From contig CAVWCU010000001.1 of NCBI GenBank assembly GCA_963753585.1, forward strand, positions 744,001-808,000: 64,000 bases of DNA, written 5' to 3'. The notes beneath the pieces were generated by a model. It had not been told where the DNA came from. It saw only the letters and a program-made list of their open reading frames with translations, and did no database searches. Positions 24,337-36,893 of the stretch are shown here, piece by piece (position 1 is the first letter of the stretch; the number at the start of each line of letters is the position of its first letter). Made by a program: the position numbers and the translations under genes. Origin of the DNA: VRUE01 sp963753585. GTDB lineage: Bacteria > Actinomycetota > Thermoleophilia > Solirubrobacterales > 70-9.

Positions 24337-24342
24337 ACCTTA
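24337..24342 (-). promoter_or_regulatory. Candidate leaderless -10 element for hisZ and the his operon
   Basis: A minus-strand TAAGGT ends 7 nt before the hisZ ATG (24329), the spacing expected for a leaderless actinobacterial transcript. No good -35 is present. Read-through from murA (stop at 24366) is the alternative. Confidence 0.4.
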
Positions 24343-24365
24343 CGAGAGCGGGCGAGAAAGCCCTG

Positions 24366-25667
24366 CTAGGCCGGGACCTCTGACGAGCGCCGTTCAATCT
24401 GGGCGCCGAGCGCGCGCAGGCGCTCGTCGATCTGCTCGTAGCCGCGGTCGATCTGGCGGATGTTGCCGATCTCCGAGGTGCCCTCGGCCGCAAGCGCGGC
24501 GATGAGCATGGCCATCCCGGCCCGGATGTCGGGACTCTCGACGCGTTCGCCGTGAAGCCGGCTCGGACCGCTGACGATCGCCCTGTGGGGATCGCAAAGC
24601 GTGATCCGAGCGCCCATCGCGACCAGCTTGTCGACGAAGAAGAGGCGGTTCTCGAACATCTTCTCGAAGATCAGGATCTCGCCGTCGGCCTGGGTGGCGA
24701 GGGCGAGGGCGATCGAGGTGAGGTCGGCGGGAAAGGCCGGCCAGGGACCGTCCTCGATCTTCGGGATCGCGTCGCCGAGGTCGGCCTGCACGCGCAGGCG
24801 CTGCCCGGGCGGCACGATCGCGTCGTTGCCCTCGATCTCCGAGCGCAACCCAAGGCGGCGGAACTGGCGCCGCACGTTCAGCAGGTCGGCGGGCTCGACG
24901 TTGCGGATACGCAGCTCGCCCCCGGTCGCCGCGGCAAGCGCCATGAAGCTACCGACCTCGATGTGGTCGGGGCAGATCGTGTACCTGGCACCGCCGAGCT
25001 TGTCGCGACCGTGGACGGTCATCACGTTGGAGCCGATCCCGGAGACCTCGGCCCCCATCGCGCTCAGCAGCCGGGCGAGGTCCTGCACGTGCGGCTCGCA
25101 GGCGGCATTGGAGATCGTCGTCGGGCCCGGCGTGAGGGCAGCCGCCATCAGGGCGTTCTCGGTCCCCATCACCGAGGGCTCGTCCATGAAGATGTGGCAG
25201 GGGCGCAGGCCCCCGGCCGGCGCCTTGACCTCGATCCAGCGATCGCCGGCGACCGTGGCGCCGAGGTCGGCGAAGGCGTCGAGGTGTGCGTCGAGGCGGC
25301 GACGGCCGATGAAATCGCCGCCGGGGGGCGGCATCCGTGCTTCGCCGAAGCGGGCCAGCAGCGGGCCGGCGAGCAGGAAGGAGGCGCGGATCTGCTTCGA
25401 GAGCTCCTCGTCGACTGCCATCTCGGCGACCCCGGCCGCGCAGAGGCGGATGCTGTTGTCCCCTGTCCACTCAGCCTCGACTCCGAGCTGCTCGAGCAGC
25501 GCGATCTGCGCTTCGGTGTCGCGAATGCGCGGCACGCGATCGAGCAGCAGCTCCTCCTCGGTGAGCAGGCAGGCGGCGAGGATCGGCAGGGCCGCGTTCT
25601 TGTTGCCGGCGACGGTGAGCTCGCCGGAGAGCGGCACGCCGCCCCGGATGACGAATTTCTCGCTCAT
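24366..25667 (-). CDS. murA: UDP-N-acetylglucosamine 1-carboxyvinyltransferase with Asp at the catalytic Cys position
   Basis: A 433-residue EPSP-synthase-fold enzyme that starts peptidoglycan precursor synthesis by adding PEP to UDP-GlcNAc. Conserved: GELTVAGNKNAALPILAA with the Lys/Asn pair, RASFLLAGPLLARFG, and the C-terminal ESPDIRAGMAMLIAALAAEG. The flexible loop reads PPGGDFIG, where E. coli has GGCTIG, so residue 118 is Asp instead of Cys (codon GAT). Asp here is known from Mycobacterium and Chlamydia MurA and prevents fosfomycin alkylation. Divergent from the hydrolase gene at 25691. Confidence 0.96.
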   Translation of the reverse strand: MSEKFVIRGGVPLSGELTVAGNKNAALPILAACLLTEEELLLDRVPRIRDTEAQIALLEQLGVEAEWTGDNSIRLCAAGVAEMAVDEELSKQIRASFLLAGPLLARFGEARMPPPGGDFIGRRRLDAHLDAFADLGATVAGDRWIEVKAPAGGLRPCHIFMDEPSVMGTENALMAAALTPGPTTISNAACEPHVQDLARLLSAMGAEVSGIGSNVMTVHGRDKLGGARYTICPDHIEVGSFMALAAATGGELRIRNVEPADLLNVRRQFRRLGLRSEIEGNDAIVPPGQRLRVQADLGDAIPKIEDGPWPAFPADLTSIALALATQADGEILIFEKMFENRLFFVDKLVAMGARITLCDPHRAIVSGPSRLHGERVESPDIRAGMAMLIAALAAEGTSEIGNIRQIDRGYEQIDERLRALGAQIERRSSEVPA

Positions 25668-25674
25668 GCTCGGC

Positions 25675-25681
25675 TAGGGTA
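25675..25681. promoter_or_regulatory. Overlapping divergent -10 elements shared by murA and the hydrolase gene
   Basis: TAGGGT on the plus strand (25675-25680) lies 10 nt before the hydrolase ATG at 25691. On the minus strand TACCCT (25681-25676) lies 8 nt before the murA ATG at 25667. Both fit leaderless starts from one 7-bp core. No experimental support; the 23-nt intergenic space leaves little room for anything else. Confidence 0.45.
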
Positions 25682-25690
25682 ACGACCGGC

Positions 25691-26695
25691 ATGGGGAGAG
25701 GCTGGAAGATCCTGATCGGCGCAATCGCAGCGGTAGTCGTGCTGCTTGCGCTCAATGCGCTCAGCGTCGACCACCAGACCAAGCCGGCGAGCGTCACCGA
25801 ACCCGACGGCGAGATCCTCACGCTCTCGGGCGGAGAGGTGCAGGCGATCGACCGCGGCCCCCGCGACGCCAGTCCGATCGTCCTCATCCACTGCTTCACC
25901 TGCGCGATCGACTGGTGGGACGGGATGATCCCGCTGCTCGCTCGCGACCACCGCGTCGTGGCGGTCGACCTGCTCGGCCACGGCGGTTCTGAGAAGCCGC
26001 GCTCGGGCTACTCGATTTCCAACCAGGCGGACCTGGTCGCCCAGGCGCTCGGCCGGCTCGGTGTCAGCGAGGCGGCGGTCGTCGGCCACTCTCTCGGCGG
26101 CCCGGTCACGGTCGCGCTCGCGGAACAGTCGCCCCAGTTGGTCGACAGGGCGGTGCTGATCGACAGCATCCCTGACACCACCTACGGCGACGTAGGCCTG
26201 ATCGGCGAACTGCCCTTCAAGCCGGTGATCGGGCAGGCCCTCTGGCGGGTCAAGCCCGACTTCTCGATCCGCGACGGCCTCGGGATCGCCTTCGCTCCCG
26301 GGTTCTCGGTTCCCGACGCCTTCGTCGAGGACGTCAAGCGAATGACCTACAGCTCCTACTCCGGCTCGCACGATGGCTTCGACGAGTACACCGGCGAACG
26401 CTCGCTCCCCGAGCGCCTCGCCGCTCTGGGCAAGCCGGTGCTGGCGATCATGGGCGCCGAGGAGCAGATCGCCAGCGACCCGAGCGCGGCTCTGGCCGCC
26501 TACCGCAGCGCGATTCCGGATGCGCAGACCGAGCTGATGACCGGCGTGGGACACTCTCCCAACGTCGAGGCGCCGGCGAAGACCGCCGCCCTGGTCCTCG
26601 GTTTCGCCGCCCCGCCAACCGAAAAGAAAGAGGCTGCCAGGCGCCAGATGCAAGACCGCCTGCAGAATCGGGATGCCGTCCGCAGAGCGCCCTAG
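25691..26695 (+). CDS. Alpha/beta hydrolase with N-terminal membrane anchor
   Basis: A 334-residue protein. Residues about 6-24 (ILIGAIAAVVVLLALNAL) form a signal anchor, so the enzyme domain probably faces outside. The nucleophile elbow is GHSLGG, the oxyanion region VLIHCFTCAIDWWDGM, and the catalytic His lies in TGVGHSPNVEAP; the acid is probably in IMGAEEQIASDP. This looks like a generic esterase, lipase or epoxide-hydrolase-like fold; the substrate cannot be read. A charged C-terminal tail (KKEAARRQMQDRLQNRD) follows. It is the first of three rightward genes. Confidence 0.85.
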   Translation: MGRGWKILIGAIAAVVVLLALNALSVDHQTKPASVTEPDGEILTLSGGEVQAIDRGPRDASPIVLIHCFTCAIDWWDGMIPLLARDHRVVAVDLLGHGGSEKPRSGYSISNQADLVAQALGRLGVSEAAVVGHSLGGPVTVALAEQSPQLVDRAVLIDSIPDTTYGDVGLIGELPFKPVIGQALWRVKPDFSIRDGLGIAFAPGFSVPDAFVEDVKRMTYSSYSGSHDGFDEYTGERSLPERLAALGKPVLAIMGAEEQIASDPSAALAAYRSAIPDAQTELMTGVGHSPNVEAPAKTAALVLGFAAPPTEKKEAARRQMQDRLQNRDAVRRAP

Positions 26696-26706
26696 ATTAC
26701 GAACCT

Positions 26707-26913
26707 ATGTTCGATACGACGAAGACCTCAACCACAGACCGCATCGCCGACGCCGTCGACCTGGCGATCGACTTCGCCACCTTGGGCGAGTATGGCCTCG
26801 AGCCGGTGAAACCAGCTCCGAAGCCGTGCCAGGCGCGACGCCGCGTGGGCACGATGCGCAGCAACGGCACCTGGAACGCCGCGATCGCCCGCTTCGCACC
26901 CCAGCACTCCTGA
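26707..26913 (+). CDS. Small hypothetical protein, 68 aa
   Basis: Not a family I recognise. The N-terminal half (TDRIADAVDLAIDFATLGEY) is acidic and probably helical; the second half is basic with KPAPKPCQARRR. No signal peptide or membrane segment. It starts 11 nt after the preceding hydrolase stop and ends 16 nt before the next hydrolase, in the same direction, which supports a real gene in one operon. A minus-strand ORF covers the same interval but lacks a sensible start. Confidence 0.5.
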   Translation: MFDTTKTSTTDRIADAVDLAIDFATLGEYGLEPVKPAPKPCQARRRVGTMRSNGTWNAAIARFAPQHS

Positions 26914-26929
26914 GCAGGCTAGTCGTGCC

Positions 26930-28111
26930 ATGAGCTGGCGCGGGTGGCGAGCGGGAAAGCGATGGGCGATCGGCGGTGCGGCAGCCCTGCTGCTCGTCCT
27001 GGGGGCGATTGCCGCAGCGGGCTGGCACTTCTCCAGCGCCGTCCTGGTTCCCGAGCACAAACCCTGGTACGACCCGGTTGAGGTTGAGGCCATGGGACCC
27101 GGTCGCATAACCCTCGATCGCTCCGACGCCACCCTGAGGCCCGGCTACTACGGCCTCGTTTGGCACTCCGGACACGCAATCGTCGGACCGGTCATCCGCG
27201 AGGACGCCGACACGGTGACCCGCGAGCTGGGTGACGTGGAGGGCTACCTCGCCTCGGGCACCGAGCAGATCGGCTTCGACAGCAGCACCTACTCCGGCAC
27301 TCCCGCCGAGGCGCGCGGCCTGCCCTTCTCCGAGGTCCTGGTCGAGGGAGAGCTCGGCCCTCTGCCCGCCTGGCTCGTGCCCACGAAGCCGTCACGGCAA
27401 TCTGCAACCTGGGCGATAGTCGTGCACGGGATCAACGACGACCCCCAAGTCGGCCTGCGCATCCTCCCCGCCCTGCGTCGCGCTGGCCTGACCTCACTTT
27501 CGATCACCTATCGCGACGACCTCGGCGCGCCCTCAAGTCCCGACGGATTGCACCACCAGGGCCTTACCGAGTGGCGCGACCTCGAGGCAGCCGCGCACTT
27601 CGCGCTCGCCCACGGCGCCCGCCGCCTGGTGCTCGTCGGCTACTCGATGGGCGGTGCCCTGATCGGCCAGTTCATGCAGCGCTCGCCGCTAGCAAGCCGC
27701 GTCAGCGCCCTGGTCCTCGACGCCCCCGCCCTGGACTGGAACGCCATCCTCGAGTTCAACGCAGAGCGCATGGGCTACCCCGCATTCGCCGCCCTTCCCG
27801 TCAAGTGGGCCATTGACATCCGCATCAACCCAGACTGGAACAGCCTCGACGCCCTCCAGCACACCGAGGATTTCCACCTCCCCATCCTGCTCTTCCACGG
27901 CGATGACGACGACGTGGTCCCGATAGAGACCAGCGAGGAATTCGCCACCGAGCTACCCAACTGGGTGACCTACTACACAGTGCCGGAGGCCGGCCATACG
28001 CAGAGCTGGAACGTCGACCCCGGGCTCTACGAGCGACGCCTCGAGCGCTTCCTGGCCAGATCCCTCGCGGTCCGCGACGAAGTTAGGCGCGGAAGCGAGG
28101 CGTCCGAGTAG
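26930..28111 (+). CDS. Alpha/beta hydrolase, serine aminopeptidase-like (S33), membrane-anchored
   Basis: A 393-residue protein. A basic N-terminus is followed by a membrane helix (about residues 15-33, GGAAALLLVLGAIAAAGW) and a 100-residue N-terminal region without a clear match. The hydrolase domain then starts at WAIVVHGINDDPQVGLRI. The nucleophile is in LVGYSMGGALIGQF, the acid in FHGDDDDVVPIE, and the His in PEAGHTQSWN. Probably an extracytoplasmic esterase or peptidase. The last 45 nt of the gene form the left arm of a 164-nt palindrome shared with the rRNA terminator region. Confidence 0.85.
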   Translation: MSWRGWRAGKRWAIGGAAALLLVLGAIAAAGWHFSSAVLVPEHKPWYDPVEVEAMGPGRITLDRSDATLRPGYYGLVWHSGHAIVGPVIREDADTVTRELGDVEGYLASGTEQIGFDSSTYSGTPAEARGLPFSEVLVEGELGPLPAWLVPTKPSRQSATWAIVVHGINDDPQVGLRILPALRRAGLTSLSITYRDDLGAPSSPDGLHHQGLTEWRDLEAAAHFALAHGARRLVLVGYSMGGALIGQFMQRSPLASRVSALVLDAPALDWNAILEFNAERMGYPAFAALPVKWAIDIRINPDWNSLDALQHTEDFHLPILLFHGDDDDVVPIETSEEFATELPNWVTYYTVPEAGHTQSWNVDPGLYERRLERFLARSLAVRDEVRRGSEASE

Positions 28112-28230
28112 CAAGCGATTCGCCGCCGGCGAGAGGCGCCGCGTAGCAGCGCTACGCAAGCCGCTCGACGGGGGCGCAGCGCGCCGCCAATCGGACGCCG
28201 CAGCCCGCGACCAACTTCGTCGCGGACCGC
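28067..28230. repeat. 164-nt imperfect palindrome at the convergent hydrolase / rRNA junction
   Basis: Outer arms of 18 nt match perfectly (28067-28084 with 28213-28230, GCGGTCCGCGACGAAGTT). Inner matches are GGCGTCCGA (28099-28107) with its complement (28191-28199), and GCGTAGC/GCTACGC (28141-28157) at the centre. All share a centre near 28149. A small CGCGAC/GTCGCG hairpin lies within the right arm. It probably ends transcription of the rightward hydrolase operon and the leftward rRNA operon. It covers the stretch 28112-28242, where no gene is seen. Confidence 0.75.
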
Positions 28231-28242
28231 TACTAAGAAGAA

Positions 28243-28359
28243 CCGGCGGCGACCTACTCTCCCAGGAGGTTGCCCTCCAAGTACCATCGGCGCTGAGAGG
28301 CTTAACTGCTCTGTTCGGAATGGGAAGAGGTGTCTCCCTCTCGCTATGAACCACCGGAA
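28243..28359 (-). rRNA. rrf: 5S ribosomal RNA
   Basis: About 117 nt on the minus strand. The conserved core CCCATTCCGAACAG, the AAGCCTCTCAGCGCCGATGG region and the closing stem CCGGTGG / CCGCCGG identify it. Ends are estimated from the terminal helix. It is the last gene of the rRNA operon. Confidence 0.93.
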
Positions 28360-28375
28360 TTTTGCGAGACCGCCC

Positions 28376-28408
28376 CGGTGGAGCTTGAAAACCGCACAAG
28401 GCCGCAAT
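28376..28408 (-). other. 3' arm of the 23S rRNA processing stem
   Basis: This stretch just after 23S is complementary, with few mismatches, to 31501-31531 in the 16S-23S spacer (shared core GGCCTTGTGC plus GTTTTCAAG). The two would fold into the long helix cut by RNase III-type enzymes to release pre-23S. Confidence 0.75.
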
Positions 28409-28427
28409 GGGTAAGTAATAAAAACAT

Positions 28428-31428
<3,001 letters not shown>

Positions 31429-31642
31429 TGAGCGACCTATACACAACGTGTACAGATCGTAATTAAATTACCCTCGAAATCCGCCTAAGCGGATCTCGAT
31501 ATTGGCCTTGTGCAGTTTTCAAGGTCCACCGAGGCGCGCACAACGACGGACTGCCGTTGGCGGTCTCTCAAAACTGAGCAGCGTACCCAGCGCCATAGAG
31601 GCACTGGGGAGCCCGGTCGACGTTCTAGAGAAATCTCCCTAG
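31429..31642 (-). other. 16S-23S spacer without tRNA genes, with boxA
   Basis: About 214 nt. No cloverleaf or T-loop sequence is found, so the usual tRNA-Ile/tRNA-Ala genes are absent. It holds the 3' arm of the 16S stem (31561-31588), the 5' arm of the 23S stem (31501-31531) with the boxA-like CCTTGAAAACTGC, and a small hairpin ATCCGC-CTAA-GCGGAT around 31480-31495. Confidence 0.8.
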
Positions 31643-33189
<1,547 letters not shown>

Positions 33190-33446
33190 TACTTCTTACA
33201 GAGAGCTGTCATGCCTGGCAAATTGCAAATCGCCGGGTACACATACTCGGCGACCGGCATGACGGGTAAATCAGACCACCCGGCGCGCTGGCGCACCGAG
33301 TGGATCGGGCTCAAACATCCCACGGACACGAATGTCCGCGGGGTGCACGCTGCTCAGTTTTCAAAGACCGCTGCGCCCCAGAGCGACGGGACTCGCCGCT
33401 CATCACGCATGGGCCAGGCACCAGGCCTTGCCCAGAGGGACGAAGG
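33190..33446 (-). promoter_or_regulatory. rRNA operon leader with boxA and 16S processing stem
   Basis: On the minus strand the leader carries GGTCTTTGAAAACTGAGCAG (within 33341-33372). It contains a boxA-like antitermination site and is complementary to spacer 31561-31588, forming the RNase III stem around 16S. A second hairpin, GGACA-CGAA-TGTCC (33324-33337), lies next to it. No gene is seen between 16S and tyrS. Confidence 0.75.
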
Positions 33447-33475
33447 AGTATAGCGCTGCCGGCGCGCTTTGCCTA
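33447..33475 (-). promoter_or_regulatory. rRNA operon promoter
   Basis: Minus-strand -10 TATACT (33447-33452) and -35 TAGGCA (33470-33475) with 17-nt spacing. The start would be near 33440, about 250 nt before 16S. It sits directly after the tyrS stop, so tyrS transcription may also feed in. Confidence 0.6.
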
Positions 33476-33482
33476 GCCCGGC

Positions 33483-34652
33483 TCAGGCACCGGCTCGCAG
33501 GCGGCGAAAGCGTCGCTTGCCGGCCTGCAGCACGCGCCCGTCGAGCTCTCCGGGCGCCAGATCCAGGACGCCGGCTGGGATCGGCTCGCCATCTAGCTTT
33601 GCACCCCCCTGCGAGATCAGGCGTCGCGCCTCGCTCGAGCTGATCTCAAAGGCGCTCGCCATCAACGCCGGCAGGTGGACCTCGCCCCCGTTCTCGCCCA
33701 GAAAAGGCTCCAGGTCAAGCTCCTCGACGTCGTCAGGTGTCCCTCGTTCGACGAAGAGGCGGTTGAAGTGCTCCTCGGCCGCATCCGCCGCCGCCGCGTC
33801 ATGGAAGCGCTCGACGATCCCGCGCGCGAGCGCCCGCTTAGCCTCGTTCGGCGCGGTACCCTGCGGCGGCTCCGCGCCCAAGACCAGCCGGTAGTAGTCG
33901 GCCATCGCCTCGTCCGGCACCCGCATCGTCTTGCCGAACATCTCCTCAGGCTCGTCGGTGACCCCGATGTAGTTGCCGAGCGACTTGCTCATCTTCTGCA
34001 CGCCGTCGGTGCCGACCAGAATCGGCATCGTCAGGACCGACTGGGGCTTCTGGTCATAGGCGGACTGGATGTCGCGGCCGAAGAGCAGGTTGAACTTCTG
34101 GTCAGTCCCCCCCAGCTCGACGTCGGCCTCGACCGCGACCGAGTCGTAACCCTGCAGCAGCGGGTAGAGCAGCTCCAGCGCTGCGATCGGCGCCCCGGCG
34201 GCGAGCCGCTTCTGGAAGTCGTCGCGCTCGATCAGGCGGGCCACGGTGGTCTGCGCCAGCAGCCCCAACAGCGCCTCGGGCGCCATCCGCAGCCACTCGC
34301 TGTTGAAGCGGACCTCGGTGCGGTCCCGGTCGAGAAGCTTGAACGCCTGCTCCTGGTAGGTCGCGGCGTTGGCCTCGATCTCCTCCGGGGAGGGCAGCGG
34401 GCGCTGCGCCGAGCGGCCGCTGGGGTCGCCGACCCGGGCTGTGAAGTCGCCGACGATGAGCACGACCTGGTGGCCTGCCTCCTGGAACTCGCGCAGCTTC
34501 TCGAGCACGACCGTGTGGCCGAGGTGGATGTCGGGCGTGGTCGGGTCGATTCCGAGCTTGACGCGCAGGGGCCGCCCGGCGGTCAGCTGCTCGGACAGCA
34601 TCCCCGCCGGCAGCACGTCGACCGCGTTGCGCGTCAGGTCCGTCGCCATCAC
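33483..34652 (-). CDS. tyrS: Tyrosyl-tRNA synthetase
   Basis: A 389-residue class I synthetase. The HIGH motif is HLGH at residues 43-46, and the KMSKS motif is exact in GVQKMSKSLGNYIG. The tyrosine-binding region GGTDQKFNLLFGRD and a C-terminal S4 RNA-binding domain (about 325-385, SSSEARRLISQGGAKLDG) are present. Its form resembles the TyrZ-like group. The start could be either of two adjacent ATG codons. It lies between the rRNA operon and a divergent PBP gene; no T-box was seen in the 69-nt upstream gap. Confidence 0.95.
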   Translation of the reverse strand: MMATDLTRNAVDVLPAGMLSEQLTAGRPLRVKLGIDPTTPDIHLGHTVVLEKLREFQEAGHQVVLIVGDFTARVGDPSGRSAQRPLPSPEEIEANAATYQEQAFKLLDRDRTEVRFNSEWLRMAPEALLGLLAQTTVARLIERDDFQKRLAAGAPIAALELLYPLLQGYDSVAVEADVELGGTDQKFNLLFGRDIQSAYDQKPQSVLTMPILVGTDGVQKMSKSLGNYIGVTDEPEEMFGKTMRVPDEAMADYYRLVLGAEPPQGTAPNEAKRALARGIVERFHDAAAADAAEEHFNRLFVERGTPDDVEELDLEPFLGENGGEVHLPALMASAFEISSSEARRLISQGGAKLDGEPIPAGVLDLAPGELDGRVLQAGKRRFRRLRAGA

Positions 34653-34721
34653 GGATCGCGCCGACCTCGCGGCGCGAAGAACCAGAGATGCACGCTTGCT
34701 CGGTCGGCGCTCAAGGCCCCA

Positions 34722-36893
34722 ATGCTAGACTGCCGCACTCTCTTGGCGGGCGAACGCAGCAAGCCGCGCCTCAAGAAGCTACGCATCCTCTTCGTCGTGA
34801 TGGGGCTTGGCGTGCTGGGGCTGGTCTCGATGGTCTTCGGGATGATGGCCGCTGTCTCCCGCGACCTGCCGGCGATCTACAACTTCGCCCAGTACAAGGA
34901 GTCCAAGAACAGCGAGGTCTACGACGCCTCGGGCGAGCCGATCGGAACGCTGACCAGCGACCAGAACAAGATCCTGCTCACCTCCGGGCAGATCTCACCC
35001 AACGTGAAGAACGCGGTGGTCTCGATCGAGGACACGCGCTTCTACGAGCACAGCGGGGTCGACTTCCAGGGCATCGGCCGCGCCCTGGTCAAGGACATCC
35101 TCAGCCAGAGTGCCGCCCAGGGCGGCTCGACGATAACCGAGCAGTTCGTCAAGAACGCGCTCGCCGCCCAGGACAGCCGCACGCTCTTCCAGAAGTTCCG
35201 CGAGGCCGCCCTGGCCTACCGCCTCGAGCGCCACTGGACCAAGGACGAAATCCTCACCCAGTACCTCAACACGATCTACTTCGGCGAGGGCGCCTACGGG
35301 ATCGAGGCCGCGGCGCGCACCTACTTCGGCGAGGCGCACCCAGGCTGCGGGACCCAGAGCGAGCCGTGCGCCTCGGTGCTCGAGACCTGGGAGGCGGCAA
35401 CGCTGGCGGCCATCATCGCCTCGCCCTCCGCCTATGACCCGAAGATCTACCCCGAAAACTCGCTCGGGCGGCGCAACCTCGTGCTCGAAAAGATGTACGA
35501 ACAGGGCTTCATCACACGCGAGCAGCTCGCGGAAGGCCGCCAGAAGGCGCTGCCCCCACCCGACGACATCGAGCCGCCCCGGCTCGATTCCGAGGCGCCG
35601 TACTTCACCGCCTGGCTGCGCCAGCAGCTGGTCGAACGCTACGGTGCCGCCAAGGCCTTCTTCGGCGGGCTGAAGGTCAAGTCGACCCTCGATCTGCGCC
35701 TACAGGAAGCGGCCGAAGAAGCGGTCAACTCATACCTCGGCTACTCGCCCGCGACGGCGTCCGTCGTCGTGATCGAAAATAAGAACGCCGGCATCAAGGC
35801 GATGGTTGGCGGCCCCGACTTCGAGACCAAGCCGTTCAACCTCGCCACCCAGGGCCACCGCCAGCCCGGCTCCTCGATCAAGCCGTTCATCTTGCTCACC
35901 GCGCTCGAACAGGGGATCTCCCCCTACACCACGTATGAATCAGCGGAGCAGGAATTCAGCTACGGCAAGAAAGGCCAGGAAACTTTCGTCGTCACCAACG
36001 ACGAGGGCGCCTATGCCGGCGTCAGCGACATCGTCTCCGCGACCACCAACTCCGACAACTCGGTCTACGCCCAGCTGGCGCTCGAAGGGCTGAAGGGCAA
36101 GACGGTCGAGGACCGGACGCAGTCGATCGCCGCGACGATCCACAAGATGGGCTACAACGACCCGATCTCGACCAACCCGGCGATGGTGCTCGGCGGGATC
36201 GACCCCGGGGTGACGCCGATGGGCTGGACCTACGCCTACACGACCCTGGCCAACGACGGGGACCGGGTCAGCGGCACGCTGGCGCCGCGCCCCGGCAACA
36301 GCCCCGTCGCCTACACCCAGGTCACCGACCAGGACGATCAGACGATCAAGGACGGCGACAATGACTCGAAACACACCCAGGTGATCCCCGAAGACGTCGC
36401 CCGCGAAGCGAAGAGCATCCTCGAAACCGTGGTCAGCAGCGGCACCGGCGTCAACGCCGACATCGGTGCCGCCGGCCAGTGGGGCAAGACCGGCACCACG
36501 GAGGAAAACAGCGACGCCTGGTTCTGCGGGGCAACCGAAGAAGTCACGGCCTGCGTCTGGGTCGGCTACGCCGACACGGTGACGCCGATGACAACCCTCT
36601 ACAACGGCGGGCCAGTGCAGGGGGGCACCTTCCCAGCCCTGATCTGGGCGAGCGTCATATCTGCCTGGGAGGAGATCAAGACCGACAGGGCGGCGGAAGC
36701 CGAGGCGGAGCGCAAGGGCAAGGAGTCGCCGGATTCCGACTCGACCTACACCCCCCCACCTTCGCCGAGCGAACCGGAAGCCCCAGAAGAATCCGAAGAA
36801 CCGTCCGAAGCGACGCCTGAAGCCTCCGAACCGCCGCCGGCATCGAGCGAACCGGCGGCACCCACCGGCGGCGGCGGCGTTACCGCAGGCTAG
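34722..36893 (+). CDS. Class A penicillin-binding protein (transglycosylase / transpeptidase)
   Basis: About 723 residues. One N-terminal membrane helix (ILFVVMGLGVLGLVSMVFG) is followed by the GT51 glycosyltransferase domain: EDTRFYEHSGVD, GGSTITEQFVKN and YLNTIYFGEGAYGIEAAA. The transpeptidase domain has SxxK in GSSIKPF, SDN in TNSDNSVY and KTGT in GKTGTTEE. A Pro/Glu/Ser-rich tail ending GGGGVTAG is probably extracellular and disordered. It polymerises and cross-links peptidoglycan. The start is uncertain: ATG 34722, or a TTG at 34743 placed 11 nt after a possible -10 TAGACT (34726-34731). The open frame upstream of 34722 is shadow of tyrS. Confidence 0.93.
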   Translation: MLDCRTLLAGERSKPRLKKLRILFVVMGLGVLGLVSMVFGMMAAVSRDLPAIYNFAQYKESKNSEVYDASGEPIGTLTSDQNKILLTSGQISPNVKNAVVSIEDTRFYEHSGVDFQGIGRALVKDILSQSAAQGGSTITEQFVKNALAAQDSRTLFQKFREAALAYRLERHWTKDEILTQYLNTIYFGEGAYGIEAAARTYFGEAHPGCGTQSEPCASVLETWEAATLAAIIASPSAYDPKIYPENSLGRRNLVLEKMYEQGFITREQLAEGRQKALPPPDDIEPPRLDSEAPYFTAWLRQQLVERYGAAKAFFGGLKVKSTLDLRLQEAAEEAVNSYLGYSPATASVVVIENKNAGIKAMVGGPDFETKPFNLATQGHRQPGSSIKPFILLTALEQGISPYTTYESAEQEFSYGKKGQETFVVTNDEGAYAGVSDIVSATTNSDNSVYAQLALEGLKGKTVEDRTQSIAATIHKMGYNDPISTNPAMVLGGIDPGVTPMGWTYAYTTLANDGDRVSGTLAPRPGNSPVAYTQVTDQDDQTIKDGDNDSKHTQVIPEDVAREAKSILETVVSSGTGVNADIGAAGQWGKTGTTEENSDAWFCGATEEVTACVWVGYADTVTPMTTLYNGGPVQGGTFPALIWASVISAWEEIKTDRAAEAEAERKGKESPDSDSTYTPPPSPSEPEAPEESEEPSEATPEASEPPPASSEPAAPTGGGGVTAG

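Noticed and set aside
24330..24365. Histidine leader peptide before hisZ
   Set aside because: The gap is only 36 nt and has no ORF with His codons; a leaderless promoter is the better reading.
31429..31642. tRNA-Ile or tRNA-Ala in the rRNA spacer
   Set aside because: No T-loop GTTCGA-type sequence, acceptor stem or anticodon arm could be found; the structure is explained by processing stems and boxA.
33675..34721. A plus-strand extension of the PBP reading frame across tyrS
   Set aside because: The extension is antisense to tyrS and shows no signal or domain; the PBP membrane anchor begins after 34722.
34653..34721. T-box riboswitch before tyrS
   Set aside because: The 69-nt divergent gap is too short and lacks the T-box sequence.
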